This document shows positions 37,311 through 46,508 of a DNA stretch of 64,000 nt, piece after piece; positions within the stretch are counted from its first letter, which is position 1; each line of letters starts with the position of its first letter. Made by a program: the position numbers and the translations under genes. The notes under the pieces were generated by a model. It made no database searches and was not told where the DNA came from. It saw only the letters and a program-made list of their open reading frames with translations. Location: positions 186,001-250,000 of the forward strand of contig NZ_BMCE01000002.1 of assembly GCF_014635025.1 (NCBI RefSeq). The letters are read 5' to 3'. The DNA comes from Fictibacillus barbaricus (GTDB taxonomy: Bacteria > Bacillota > Bacilli > Bacillales > Fictibacillaceae).

Positions 37311-37420
37311 CTTTTTCACCTGTCTGTTTAAAAATATAACAATGTAATCCTCGTTTTATTTGCATATATCTAGGAACAAACCTAAAATATGGGAAGATAT
37401 ATGTATGAGGAGGCATCATT

Positions 37421-39604
37421 ATGAAAAAAAGGTCCCCGTTCCTTGCCTTAGGAAGATTTACATACCGATTTCGTATTCTTATTATAACATTCTGGGCTTT
37501 AACTACCATTTTATTAGGCTTTTTTGCCGTTAAACTTCCTTCTATTTTAGCAGGAAGCGGTTTTGAAATGGATGGTTCATTCTCGAAAGTAGAAAATATT
37601 CTGCAGGATAAATTTGACCAGCCAAAGTCTTCGGTAATGCTAGTTTTTGATTCGGATCAGAAACGTCCACAAGATGATGAATATAAATCCTTTGTACAAA
37701 TAGCAATCGAGCAAATGGATGATGTTCAAGACGTTGTTGGTGTTCAAAGTCCTTATGATGCCCCTGATAAGATGATTCAAGAAAACGTATCCTTTGCTTC
37801 AGTTCAGTTTGATAAAAGCTTTGGTGATTTAAAAACATCCATTGAACAAATAAGAGAAAGGCTGCCTGAAGACAAAGAGATATCAGTCTCTTTAACAGGG
37901 GGACCAGTTATTGCTGAAGATATGAATACGGCAAGTCAGCAAGATTTAGCAAGAGCAGAAGCTATAGGTTTACCAGCAGCTCTTATCATCCTTTTACTTG
38001 CGTTTGGAGGTTTAATTGCAGCCGGGCTGCCAATCATAGTAGGACTTATCTCTGTGGTCAGTTCGCTTGGTCTGCTTTATTTTTATGGCCAAGAAGAAAA
38101 TGTTAGTATTTTCTTACTTAACGTTGTTCCAATGATTGGACTAGCTCTTGGAATTGATTTTGCGTTGCTCCTTGTTAATCGTTTTCGTGAGGAACTTCAT
38201 CAAGGAATCGAAAAAGCTACCATGATATCTGTCCAGACTGCGGGTCGATCCATAGCATTTTCAGGTCTTTGTGTTTTTTTAGGATTGTCCGGTATGCTTC
38301 TTATTGATATTGACATCTTTAAAACAGTAGCGATCGGCGGTATGGTAGTCGTTATTCTTTCGGTTCTTAATGCTGTAACCTTTTTGCCCGCCTTGTTAGC
38401 CGTTCTTGGCAGCAGGGTAAATGCATTGAAATTGTTTAAACCAAGTGAGAACAGAAATTCAGTATGGCACTCTTTCGCAGCTTTTGTGATGAAACGTCCT
38501 GTTATTATGGCTATAACTGCTGCATGTTTACTAGGGTTATCCGTTACACCTGTTAAAGATATGAAACTCTCTATCCCAGAAGCCGAAGCCCTTCCTCCAG
38601 ACTATGAATCAAGAACCGCATTCGAAAAATTTGAAAAGACTTTTGGTGAAGATGAATTATATCCTGTTCTTATTGTTGCTGAATCTGAAGATGCCTATTT
38701 GACGAATGAAGATTCTTTACTTGCATTAGAGAAGTTAGTGAAGGATCTTGAGGATGAAAAAGAGGTAATGAGAACGGAATCTATATTTAATTTCACCGAT
38801 CAACTAAATGGAGCTGAACTTTATCAAGTTCTGCAGACAGAGCAAGGAAAACAGCAGTTATCCCCTGCAATTGAACCTTTTATCAACAATAAGACAGCAG
38901 TGATCAGAGCATATCTATCCGTAAATGTTACGGGTGATGCAGCAAAGCAATTTGTGAAGGAATGGGAACGGGAATATGACAATCTTTCGTTAACCATTGG
39001 TGGAGTTACTAAGTTTAATCAAGAGATTTTTGATGAAATTATAGAAAAGGCACCATATGGATTATACATTGTACTGATTACTACTCTATTCATTCTAATG
39101 ATCGCCTTTCGGTCGGTATTTATACCTATAAAAGCGATTTTCATGAATATGCTTAGTTTGGCAGCAACATTTGGAATTCTCGTTTGGATTTTTCAAAGTG
39201 GTGCAATCATGGAACCGGTCGAGATCGGATTGATGATACCTGTATTTACTTTCGGTATAGTGTTTGGGTTAAGTATGGATTATGAAGTATTCTTAATCTC
39301 TAGGATACAAGAAATCTATGAGAAGAAAGGTAATAATGATGAGGCAACTTTAGTTGGCTTAACCTCTACATCTAAAATCATTACATCTGCAGCAGCAATC
39401 ATGATTGTCATTACCGGTTCTTTTGCATTTACTGATGTGATGCCTGTTAAACAAATTGGTATCGCCATAGCACTTGCTATATTTATTGATGCAACGATCG
39501 TAAGGATGATATTCGTTCCATCTCTTATGAAGCTGCTTGGAGACTGGAACTGGTGGATGCCATTTACAAAGGATAAACATAAAAGACGCGGCACACCTTC
39601 ATAA
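37421..39604 (+). CDS. MMPL/RND-family membrane transporter (YdfJ-like)
   Basis: A 727-residue protein with 12 predicted membrane helices arranged 1+5 and 1+5 around two extracytoplasmic loops (~45-180 and ~390-530). Typical sequences: MIGLALGIDFALLLVNRFREEL (helix 4 with Asp) and the equivalent FGLSMDYEVFLISRIQE in the second half. These Asp/Tyr positions carry protons in MmpL3-type exporters. Similar to B. subtilis YdfJ; the cargo may be lipids or antimicrobials but is unknown. No TetR/MarR regulator is adjacent. GAGGAGG precedes the ATG. Confidence 0.85.
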   Translation: MKKRSPFLALGRFTYRFRILIITFWALTTILLGFFAVKLPSILAGSGFEMDGSFSKVENILQDKFDQPKSSVMLVFDSDQKRPQDDEYKSFVQIAIEQMDDVQDVVGVQSPYDAPDKMIQENVSFASVQFDKSFGDLKTSIEQIRERLPEDKEISVSLTGGPVIAEDMNTASQQDLARAEAIGLPAALIILLLAFGGLIAAGLPIIVGLISVVSSLGLLYFYGQEENVSIFLLNVVPMIGLALGIDFALLLVNRFREELHQGIEKATMISVQTAGRSIAFSGLCVFLGLSGMLLIDIDIFKTVAIGGMVVVILSVLNAVTFLPALLAVLGSRVNALKLFKPSENRNSVWHSFAAFVMKRPVIMAITAACLLGLSVTPVKDMKLSIPEAEALPPDYESRTAFEKFEKTFGEDELYPVLIVAESEDAYLTNEDSLLALEKLVKDLEDEKEVMRTESIFNFTDQLNGAELYQVLQTEQGKQQLSPAIEPFINNKTAVIRAYLSVNVTGDAAKQFVKEWEREYDNLSLTIGGVTKFNQEIFDEIIEKAPYGLYIVLITTLFILMIAFRSVFIPIKAIFMNMLSLAATFGILVWIFQSGAIMEPVEIGLMIPVFTFGIVFGLSMDYEVFLISRIQEIYEKKGNNDEATLVGLTSTSKIITSAAAIMIVITGSFAFTDVMPVKQIGIAIALAIFIDATIVRMIFVPSLMKLLGDWNWWMPFTKDKHKRRGTPS

Positions 39605-39620
39605 GGGGTGCCGTTTTTTT
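39589..39620 (+). terminator. Terminator after the MMPL gene
   Basis: CGGCAC-aCC … GG-gGTGCCG stem followed by TTTTTTT. The left arm lies in the last codons of the gene. Confidence 0.8.
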
Positions 39621-39693
39621 AAAGTAATAGTGGGAAAGCATATCGTTATATCCTATAATAAGAAATAGCTAGTCTTATTTTAGGGGTGATTAT

Positions 39694-40281
39694 ATGGGTG
39701 AAATTATTTTAATTATTCTTCTTTCCTATTTGCTAGGCTCTATCCCCTTTGCACTTTTAGTAGGAAAAATCGGTTATGGCATTGATATTAGGCAGCATGG
39801 AAGCGGAAATTTAGGCGGGACTAATACATTCAGGACATTAGGAAAAAAAGCAGGATTGATTGTTTCAGCAGCAGACGTATTAAAAGGCACACTCGCTGCA
39901 AGTTTGCCCGTTCTATTAGACATCGATCTTCATCCGTTTATAGCAGGTATCCCAGCAGTTATTGGCCATTGCTATCCAATCTTTGCGAAATTTAAAGGTG
40001 GTAAAGCTGTTGCGACTTCTGGTGGAGTCCTGTTATTTGCAGAACCTCTTTTGTTTTTACTTGTTTTACTGACATTCTTTTTAACTTTATACATAAGTAA
40101 ATATGTTTCTCTTTCTTCCATAGTGGCTGGCATTGGATCAGTCGTCCTTAGTTGGCTGCTTGCTGATGATCTAATCACCACTTATATATTGATTGGTTTT
40201 ACACTTTTTTTAGTGTACAGACACAGGCAAAACATTGTCAGAATCGCAAAAAAAACAGAGCCGAAAGTAAAATGGATTTAA
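39694..40281 (+). CDS. plsY: Acyl-phosphate glycerol-3-phosphate acyltransferase
   Basis: A 195-residue membrane enzyme that acylates glycerol-3-phosphate from acyl-phosphate, the first step of phospholipid synthesis. The three conserved loops are visible: [33 protein letters not shown] and [21 protein letters not shown]. Five membrane helices predicted. AGGGGTG precedes the ATG. Single gene between terminators. Confidence 0.94.
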   Translation: MGEIILIILLSYLLGSIPFALLVGKIGYGIDIRQHGSGNLGGTNTFRTLGKKAGLIVSAADVLKGTLAASLPVLLDIDLHPFIAGIPAVIGHCYPIFAKFKGGKAVATSGGVLLFAEPLLFLLVLLTFFLTLYISKYVSLSSIVAGIGSVVLSWLLADDLITTYILIGFTLFLVYRHRQNIVRIAKKTEPKVKWI

Positions 40282-40313
40282 AGATCGTTCCTCTAAAGGG
40301 ACGGTCTTTTTTT
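40280..40313 (+). terminator. Terminator after plsY
   Basis: 12-bp stem AAAGATCGTTCC … GGGACGGTCTTT with two G-U pairs, followed by TTTTTT. Confidence 0.85.
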
Positions 40314-40459
40314 AATGTAAAAGAAAAAATAGGCTCTTCTCCTAAAAAAGTACAGGCGATTTCACCAAAAACTCCGCATCTGTCCGTGTCGGTTTAGATG
40401 CTTCGGTCATATGGTGTAATGTGACGTTGACCTAGACTTAAATATTTGGAGGGACTGAA

Positions 40460-40705
40460 ATGGAAAATAAGAAAATGAATATGCCTTATGGTGACAATAT
40501 GAATATCGGTATGAAGCCTATCGCCAATATGCCGCTTCATGGTGGATATGGCGGTGGGTATGGTGACCACGGATACGGACATGGCTGTGGTTTTCTAATT
40601 ATTGTTGTTCTGTTCATCCTATTAATCATTATCGGTGCTACAGCGTTCCACTGTAAAGATGATGACTGCGATTTTGATGAGTCTTCATCATCATCTTCTC
40701 ATTAA
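40460..40705 (+). CDS. YjcZ-like small membrane protein with extended acidic tail
   Basis: An 81-residue protein. The Gly/Tyr/His-rich stretch GGYGGGYGDHGYGHGCG is followed by a single helix FLIIVVLFILLIIIGATAF, the hallmark of the YjcZ family of short sporulation-associated membrane peptides. Unlike typical members, which end at or soon after the helix, it carries a Met-rich N-terminus and a Cys/Asp/Ser tail (HCKDDDCDFDESSSSSSH). GGAGGGA precedes the ATG. Confidence 0.7.
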   Translation: MENKKMNMPYGDNMNIGMKPIANMPLHGGYGGGYGDHGYGHGCGFLIIVVLFILLIIIGATAFHCKDDDCDFDESSSSSSH

Positions 40706-40721
40706 TGTAATTATTTTATAA

Positions 40722-40764
40722 TAAACAAAGAGAGAAGCTGAACAGCTTCTCTCTTTGTTATTTG
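40722..40764. terminator. Strong bidirectional terminator between the YjcZ-like gene and brxA
   Basis: A perfect 17-bp stem AACAAAGAGAGAAGCTG … CAGCTTCTCTCTTTGTT with T/A-rich flanks. Confidence 0.85.
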
Positions 40765-40794
40765 ATTATTTGGATATATACTGGAAATACGGAG

Positions 40795-41223
40795 TTAACA
40801 ATGCTGATCATAAGCACCAAGCAAGTTTTCAAGAATTTCCTCAGGCGCATGATTTTCAATGTTATGGCGATGGATAAAATGAACGACTTTACCGTCTTTT
40901 AAAAGAGCCATTGACGGAGAAGATGGCGGGATATCACCAAAGAACTCTCTCATCTGTGCTGTTGCTTCTTTGTCTTGACCAGCGAAAACGGTCACGAATT
41001 GATTTGGTTTTACATGATGGTTTAAAGACGCAACGGCAACAGGTCGTGCAAGTCCTGCAGCACATCCACAGACAGAATTAATCACAACAAGTGCAGTGCC
41101 TTCTGTTTCCTGCATAAAATAATTTACTTCTTCTGGTGTTTTTAATTCTTCAAATCCAGCACGTGTTAATTCATCTCTCATTGGCTGGGCCATTTGTTTC
41201 ATATATTCTTCATAGGCATTCAT
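40795..41223 (-). CDS. brxA: Bacilliredoxin BrxA (YphP-like)
   Basis: A 142-residue thioredoxin-fold protein with the CGC motif at residues 52-54 (INSVCGCAAGLARP). It removes bacillithiol from mixed disulfides on proteins after oxidative stress. The N-terminus (AYEEYM.Q…PMRDELTRAGFEEL) and FAGQDKEATAQMREFFG…PSSPSMALLKDG are closer to YphP (BrxA) than to YqiW (BrxB). AGGAGG precedes the ATG. Its presence implies a bacillithiol-using organism. Confidence 0.88.
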   Translation of the reverse strand: MNAYEEYMKQMAQPMRDELTRAGFEELKTPEEVNYFMQETEGTALVVINSVCGCAAGLARPVAVASLNHHVKPNQFVTVFAGQDKEATAQMREFFGDIPPSSPSMALLKDGKVVHFIHRHNIENHAPEEILENLLGAYDQHC

Positions 41224-41289
41224 TATTTATTCCTCCTGAAAACGATTCATTTACATACAATGTTATTATAACGTAAACAAGCTTTCAAT

Positions 41290-41952
41290 TTAACTGTTTC
41301 TGCTTATCTCTTGAATCCCCTTATTTTCGATTATAGTTAATTTTTGTGCTTCAGGTTTAAAATTTTCATTTATTATCGCTCTGGCAACGGCACTCGCTTC
41401 AACAGGCTGATATTTTTTGGGATAAAGAAAAGGTAATGCATAATATAACTTCTCAGCAAATCTTTCACCAAATCTGAATTCTTCCCGTTCTCCAATTAAT
41501 AATGAAGGCCTGACAATCGTAAGGTGCGGAAAGTTCATGGCGATCAATTGTGATTCCATTTCCCCTTTCACTCTATTGTAAAAAAAAGCTGATTTTGCAT
41601 AGGCACCCATTGCTGAAATAACGGAGACATCTGCAATGCCTAATGTTTTAGCTAGTTTCCCTAACTTTACTGGAATATGCAGGTCGACTTCTTTAAATGC
41701 TTCTTTCGTTTTGGCAATTTTCATTGTGGTTCCTATACAGATGAACATGGCATCCGGCTGAATGTTTTCTAGCTTATATTCCTGTGCAGAGAAATCAAAC
41801 ATAATTTCCTTTACTTTTTCATGTTGTATTTGTGCGGATCTTCTAACTAGCAGAATCATTTCTTTACACATTGGTTCGTTCAGTAACTGTTTAACGACTT
41901 CTTTTCCAACTAATCCACTTGATCCTGCAATAATTACAGTTTTTTTGTTCAT
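41290..41952 (-). CDS. NAD(P)-binding atypical SDR oxidoreductase
   Basis: A 220-residue Rossmann protein. The dinucleotide-binding motif IIAGSSGLVGKEVVKQLL is at the N-terminus, and ISAMGAYAKSAFFYNRVKGEMESQL contains the YxxxK pair. It resembles HTATIP2/YwnB-type proteins. Substrate unknown. The ribosome site is modest (AAAGGA, 11 nt before the ATG). It is divergent from the gene at 42018. Confidence 0.75.
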   Translation of the reverse strand: MNKKTVIIAGSSGLVGKEVVKQLLNEPMCKEMILLVRRSAQIQHEKVKEIMFDFSAQEYKLENIQPDAMFICIGTTMKIAKTKEAFKEVDLHIPVKLGKLAKTLGIADVSVISAMGAYAKSAFFYNRVKGEMESQLIAMNFPHLTIVRPSLLIGEREEFRFGERFAEKLYYALPFLYPKKYQPVEASAVARAIINENFKPEAQKLTIIENKGIQEISRNS

Positions 41953-42017
41953 CTCTATATGATTCCTTTCTACTTGTAAAACACGGTTAAAAAATTTGGA
42001 ACGGCAGGTGCATGTTA

Positions 42018-43082
42018 ATGAAACATACTTATTTTATCACTGGTTATCCAGGTTTTATAGCTTCTAAGCTTTTAACAGCTCTTCAAAAAGAATTTCCCGC
42101 TTCTTCCTTTTACCTTTTGGTCTTAGAAAAGGAACTTCAACTAGCGGAAAAGAAGCTGGGAAACCAACAAAATAATATACATCTATTAAAAGGTGATATT
42201 ACGAAAAATGATCTTGGTCTCTCATCCATCGATATTAATGAACTATCTGATCATGTTACGCACTGTATTCATTTAGCCGCCCTGTATGATCTAACAATTC
42301 CTTATTTACCTGCGTATTCTTGCAATGTTGTTGGCACAGGACATGTGCTATCTTTTGTCAGAAAATGCAAGAATATTAAAAGATTTTGTTATTACAGCAC
42401 AGCATATGTCTCTGGAAATGAAAATGGCCAGATCCTTGAAAAAGATCTGAGCAAGCCTAAAAATTTTCGGAATTATTATGAACAAACTAAACATGAAGCA
42501 GAAATAATTGTTAGAGCTTCCCTAAACGAGATACCTACTACGATTATTAGACCTGGAATTATTGTGGGTGATTCGGAAACAGGAGAGACACTTAAGTTTG
42601 ATGGCCCATATTTTATGATGCAATTCTTAAAACGATTAGCGAAATTACCTATACCTTTTATAGGTAAATCCAATTCTAAAATACATCTTGTTCCGGTAGA
42701 TTTTATTGTTAAAGCATCTGTATACTTGATGCACCATTGCCGGGGTGAATCTAAAACGTATCATCTCCTTAGTCCAGATTCCCCTTCCATCCAGGATGCC
42801 TACACGTTATTAAGTCAAGAGCTGACCGGTAAAAAGCCAAGCTGGTATCTTCCAAGGTCCGTTGCTGATCGAGTATTGACCTTCCCTTTTATATCAAGAT
42901 GGCTTGGTGTACCTCAGGAAACACTTTCTTATTTTTCGCATGAAGCAGAATACGATACTTCTCAACTGGTACAAGATCTTGAAGGGTCAGGAATTACTTG
43001 TCCCACATTTGACCAATATGCCGGTGCGTTGGTTCGATTTTACAAAGTGAATGCCAATGATCTTTCACTAAAAAGATATTAA
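42018..43082 (+). CDS. Extended SDR-family protein (thioester-reductase/acyl-reductase-like)
   Basis: A 354-residue NAD(P)-binding protein. It opens YFITGYPGFIASKLLTAL and has LLKGDITKNDLGL, HCIHLAALYDLTIPY, FCYYSTAYVSG, NYYEQTKHEAEIIV (YxxxK) and TTIIRPGIIVGDSETGE. This combination (HLAA, STAYVSG, RPGIVVG) is that of thioester reductases and fatty-acyl reductases, though no carrier-protein partner is nearby. The ATG at 42018 follows GGCAGGTG; the ATG two codons earlier is too close to it. A clean terminator follows the stop. Confidence 0.78.
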   Translation: MKHTYFITGYPGFIASKLLTALQKEFPASSFYLLVLEKELQLAEKKLGNQQNNIHLLKGDITKNDLGLSSIDINELSDHVTHCIHLAALYDLTIPYLPAYSCNVVGTGHVLSFVRKCKNIKRFCYYSTAYVSGNENGQILEKDLSKPKNFRNYYEQTKHEAEIIVRASLNEIPTTIIRPGIIVGDSETGETLKFDGPYFMMQFLKRLAKLPIPFIGKSNSKIHLVPVDFIVKASVYLMHHCRGESKTYHLLSPDSPSIQDAYTLLSQELTGKKPSWYLPRSVADRVLTFPFISRWLGVPQETLSYFSHEAEYDTSQLVQDLEGSGITCPTFDQYAGALVRFYKVNANDLSLKRY

Positions 43083-43112
43083 AGGGATGACTTGTTTAAA
43101 GTCATCCCTCAT
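43081..43112. terminator. Terminator between the SDR gene and pncA
   Basis: AGGGATGACTT gttta AAGTCATCCCT, an 11-bp perfect stem with modest T tracts. Confidence 0.7.
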
Positions 43113-43115
43113 TAT

Positions 43116-43691
43116 TTATACTAAGCTATTGTTCTTGCTGATTACTTTTGCCCCAAGTGTATTCTTGAAATGAGATAATGCCCATTCATGTCCAGGTTGA
43201 CTAAAACTTTGAACAGCATCTTCATGAACCACTATTGAAAATCCTTTATTATATGCATCAACAGCAGTATGTAATACACAAATATCCGTACACACTCCTG
43301 TCAGATGTACCTCTTGAATGTTTCGTTCCCTCAATTTTATTTCCAAATCTGTACCCGCAAAAGCACTATAACGAGTTTTATCCATCCAGTGGATCTGTTT
43401 TTCTAAATCAGTATAATTTGCTATATACACATCATTTAACTTTCCATATAGCTCTCTGCCTTCAGTATTCCTGATATTATGAGGGGGAAACAATTTACTT
43501 TCCGGATGATAATGATCGTTCTCCTCATGTACATCGACTGCAAAAATGACATAATCTCCATTATTCAGAAAATCTTCTGTAAGTGAAACTATTCTGTCTT
43601 CAATAGACTGACCTGGATTGCCGCAGGTCAGCTTACCTTCATCGGCGATAAAATCATTTGTATAATCAATTACTAGTAATGCTTTTTTCAT
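43116..43691 (-). CDS. pncA: Nicotinamidase
   Basis: A 191-residue isochorismatase-fold hydrolase turning nicotinamide into nicotinate for NAD salvage. Catalytic residues: Asp9 in LVIDYTNDF, the Lys of DKTRYSAFAGTDLE, and the Cys of GVCTDICVLHTAVDAYNKGF. Metal-binding residues lie in DVHEENDHYHPES. Close to B. subtilis PncA/YueJ. The ATG at 43691 follows GGAGG; a longer frame to 43703 would overlap the mgtC stop. Together with nadE in this window it covers NAD salvage. Confidence 0.92.
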   Translation of the reverse strand: MKKALLVIDYTNDFIADEGKLTCGNPGQSIEDRIVSLTEDFLNNGDYVIFAVDVHEENDHYHPESKLFPPHNIRNTEGRELYGKLNDVYIANYTDLEKQIHWMDKTRYSAFAGTDLEIKLRERNIQEVHLTGVCTDICVLHTAVDAYNKGFSIVVHEDAVQSFSQPGHEWALSHFKNTLGAKVISKNNSLV

Positions 43692-43702
43692 ATAATCCTC
43701 CA

Positions 43703-44383
43703 TTAACCGAGTGTTTCAATTTCCACACTGCGTATTCCTTCAATTTTTTTTACATCATCATAAAGATCTGTTGTATACCTTTTTTCATAAATCGAAGCGG
43801 CCATCTCCATTTTTTTGTTGTCATTCTCTAGATCTTTAATTCTTACATTTACTATTTTGACCTTTTGTTCGTTAATCTGTTTCATGACATCGCTCATGTT
43901 AGTGTCCGGGTTAACAACTAACTTTAACTTAATGTCGATTTGTCTTAAAGCTTTTGGACCAATCCATTTCATGATCAAAGGGATTAATTCGACGCTGATC
44001 AAGATTAAAAGAGCTCCTGCTGCGGCTTCTTTATAAAATCCTGCACCGGCTGCTATCCCTAAACCAGAAGCACCCCATATCATGGCAGCAGTTGTAAGTC
44101 CTGATATCACATCGTTGCTTCGCCTTAAGATCACACCTGCTCCAAGAAAACCGATACCACTTACAATTTGAGCTGCAAGTCGCATAGGGTCCATTACAGT
44201 TTGACTAGAAACAAGAGAAAACTGTTTCGCAGATTCTATGCTTACAATTGTGAGCAAACAACTGCTTATGGAGATTACAAGGCTAGTTTTAAGTCCAACT
44301 GGTTTATTTTTTAATTCCCGTTCTATGCCGATGATTAGACCAAAAAATGCTGACATTCCAAGTTTTACTAAGACAACGCTCAT
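43703..44383 (-). CDS. MgtC/SapB family membrane protein
   Basis: A 226-residue protein with four or five N-terminal helices carrying GMSAFFGLIIGIERELKNKPVGLKT and VSGIGFLGAGVILRR, the MgtC signature, and an ACT-like C-terminal domain (~145-226). MgtC proteins are tied to Mg2+ limitation and F-ATPase inhibition in pathogens; the role in soil Bacillaceae is unclear. GGAGAGGTG precedes the start. pncA begins 11 nt downstream, so the two are likely cotranscribed. Confidence 0.88.
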   Translation of the reverse strand: MSVVLVKLGMSAFFGLIIGIERELKNKPVGLKTSLVISISSCLLTIVSIESAKQFSLVSSQTVMDPMRLAAQIVSGIGFLGAGVILRRSNDVISGLTTAAMIWGASGLGIAAGAGFYKEAAAGALLILISVELIPLIMKWIGPKALRQIDIKLKLVVNPDTNMSDVMKQINEQKVKIVNVRIKDLENDNKKMEMAASIYEKRYTTDLYDDVKKIEGIRSVEIETLG

Positions 44384-44469
44384 GATGTTTACACCTCTCC
44401 AGTTTTTTCCCTTATTTAATAATACGCAAATGATAAGAATAAATCCTTCTAAAGTTAGAGTCGATTACG

Positions 44470-44532
44470 TTGAAGACTATAGTTTTTCAGTTTATAATAG
44501 AAACTGTTATTATCTGAAAATATAAACTATTC
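44470..44532 (+). promoter_or_regulatory. Sigma-A promoter of the DUF485-symporter operon with downstream inverted repeat
   Basis: TTGAAG (44470-44475) and TATAAT (44493-44498), 17-bp spacing. Overlapping and just after the -10 is an inverted repeat AGTTTATA … TATAAACT with an inner ATAATA … TATTAT, which could be an operator. The leader to the TTG start is ~90 nt. Confidence 0.65.
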
Positions 44533-44596
44533 AGTAAAAGGAGGGTGCTTATTCTTATTCTTTTCATTTGAAAACTAAATAAGAGGAGGAAGTTTA

Positions 44597-44932
44597 TTGT
44601 TACCTAAAAGACAGCAAAACTTTGAACACATAAGGTATAGCAAAGTCGTTGAATCCACTCAATTCAAGCAATTAATGGAAGAGAAGAAACGTTTTATTTT
44701 GCCGATGACCGTGTTTTTTTTACTGTTTTATTTCAGCCTTCCCATCCTGACAGCTTACTCAGATGTTTTGAACCGAAATGCAATAGGTGATATTACTTGG
44801 GCATGGATCTTTGCATTCGCACAATTTATTATGACATGGTCTTTATGCATGATCTATACCAAACGAGCAAAACGATTTGATCAGCTAGCTGAGAAAGTTG
44901 TGACAGATATGGACAAGGAGGCCTCCTCATGA
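44597..44932 (+). CDS. DUF485 membrane protein, symporter partner
   Basis: A 111-residue protein with two membrane helices (~33-53 and ~66-90), beginning MLPKRQQNFEHIRYSKVVES. DUF485 proteins (YjcH in E. coli, YwcB in B. subtilis) are almost always encoded directly before acetate-type Na+/solute symporters. The start is TTG at 44597 with GAGGAGG at 8-nt spacing. The stop overlaps the next gene start (ATGA), indicating coupled translation. Confidence 0.85.
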   Translation: MLPKRQQNFEHIRYSKVVESTQFKQLMEEKKRFILPMTVFFLLFYFSLPILTAYSDVLNRNAIGDITWAWIFAFAQFIMTWSLCMIYTKRAKRFDQLAEKVVTDMDKEASS

Positions 44933-46470
44933 ATGGTACAGCATTTTCTCTGTTTTTAGCAATCGTAGCCCTTACATTAGTCATAACCTTTTTTGCTTCT
45001 AAGAAAACGAAAACAACGAGTGATTTCTATACGGCAGACGGGGGTCTTACTGGCATGCAAAATGGGCTTGCCATTGCTGGAGACTATATGTCGGCGGCTT
45101 CATTTCTTGGAATAGCGGGAACCATTGCTCTGTCAGGTTTTGATGGTTTTTTTTATAGTATAGGTTTCCTTGTAGCTTATCTGGTAGTTCTATATTTAGT
45201 AGCAGAGCCGCTTCGTAATTTAGGCAAATATACGATGGCAGATATGATTGCAGCAAGGTTCAATGATAAGAAGGTACGCGGTGTTGCAGCTCTTAACACG
45301 ATGGCCATTTCTACCTTCTACATGGTTGCTCAATTAGTTGGTGCTGGTGCCCTTATAAAGTTATTACTAGGGATCGAGTATATCTACTCTGTACTTATCG
45401 TAGGAGTTCTAATGACCGTTTATGTCGTATTTGGCGGTATGACCGCTACTTCATGGGTACAAATTGTAAAAGCTGTTTTACTGATGCTTGGTACTTTCAT
45501 CATTTCTGTTATGGTCTTTGCAAAATTCGGGTTCAGTTTTACTGAAATGTTCAATCAGGTTAAAAATTCTACTCCACTAGGTGAGTCGTTTTTAAATCCA
45601 GGTAATAAGTTTAAAGATCCCCTTGATACGATTTCTTTAAATCTAGCACTTGTATTAGGAACTGCGGGTCTTCCGCACATTCTAATCCGTTTCTTTACGG
45701 TAAAAGATGCTCCTACAGCTAGAAAGTCAGTCGTATATGCCACATGGCTGATCGGCATTTTCTATATTATGACGATCTTTTTAGGTTTTGGTGCTGCTGC
45801 TTTTGTTGGACAGGATAATATTGTTGCAGCAAATGCTGCAGGAAACATGGCAGCTCCACTATTAGCTGAAGTATTAGGCGGGGAATTCTTATTCGCTTTT
45901 GTATCTGCTGTAGCCTTCGCTACTATTTTAGCTGTTGTAGCAGGCCTCGTCTTATCTGCAGCTTCTGCTTTTGCACATGACTTCTACACCCATATCCTGC
46001 GAAAGGGGCATGCAACTGAGAAAGAGCAAATGAAGGCAGCAAAATGGGCTTCTGTTGGAGTAGCAATCATTTCTATTCTTTTAGCTCTTTTTGCACAAAA
46101 ACTTAACGTTGCATTTTTAGTTTCTCTCGCATTTGCGGTTGCTGCCAGTGCAAACCTTCCAATCATCTTGCTTACGATTTTTTGGAAGCGTTTTAATACA
46201 GCTGGTGCGGTAACGGGTATGCTTGTTGGTTTGTTGAGTTCACTAATTTTAGTTGCAATCTCTCCAAGTGTCTGGTCACCTGTGGAAGGAGCAGCTATAC
46301 TGACTGGTGAAGCAATCTTCCCGTTAGCGAATCCAGGTATCGTATCAATCCCGCTTGGATTCTTAGGAGCAATTGTCGGTACGATGCTTTCAAAGCCATC
46401 AGATGTTGAAAAATTCAATGAGATTCTTGTTAAAGCAAATACAGGATCAGGATTACGAAAAGGTGCATAG
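44929..46470 (+). CDS. Sodium:solute symporter, ActP/YwcA type
   Basis: A 513-residue protein with 13 predicted helices of the SSS family. Characteristic sequences: TSDFYTADGGLTGMQNGLAIAGDYMSAASFLGI, MADMIAARF, GGMTATSWVQIVKAVLL and LGTAGLPHILIRFFTVKDA. These match the acetate/short-chain-carboxylate branch (E. coli ActP, B. subtilis YwcA, 513 aa). Transport of acetate or a related monocarboxylate is inferred from family. Confidence 0.88.
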   Translation: MNGTAFSLFLAIVALTLVITFFASKKTKTTSDFYTADGGLTGMQNGLAIAGDYMSAASFLGIAGTIALSGFDGFFYSIGFLVAYLVVLYLVAEPLRNLGKYTMADMIAARFNDKKVRGVAALNTMAISTFYMVAQLVGAGALIKLLLGIEYIYSVLIVGVLMTVYVVFGGMTATSWVQIVKAVLLMLGTFIISVMVFAKFGFSFTEMFNQVKNSTPLGESFLNPGNKFKDPLDTISLNLALVLGTAGLPHILIRFFTVKDAPTARKSVVYATWLIGIFYIMTIFLGFGAAAFVGQDNIVAANAAGNMAAPLLAEVLGGEFLFAFVSAVAFATILAVVAGLVLSAASAFAHDFYTHILRKGHATEKEQMKAAKWASVGVAIISILLALFAQKLNVAFLVSLAFAVAASANLPIILLTIFWKRFNTAGAVTGMLVGLLSSLILVAISPSVWSPVEGAAILTGEAIFPLANPGIVSIPLGFLGAIVGTMLSKPSDVEKFNEILVKANTGSGLRKGA

Positions 46471-46474
46471 GCGT

Positions 46475-46508
46475 TTAAAAAACCGGCTATTTATCAGCCG
46501 GTTTTTCT
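46475..46508. terminator. Bidirectional terminator between the symporter and APC genes
   Basis: AAAACCGGCT … AGCCGGTTTT, 10-bp stem with T tracts in both directions. Confidence 0.88.

Noticed and set aside
40394-40459. Sigma-E/K promoter before the YjcZ-like gene (CATATGGTG at ~40408)
   Set aside because: Only part of the -10 consensus matches and no convincing -35 is seen, so it is not listed as a feature.
44541-44569. Eight-codon GTG leader ORF upstream of the DUF485 gene
   Set aside because: The GTG lies inside the AAAGGAGGGTG site itself, so spacing is too short for initiation; it is kept only as a remark in the findings.
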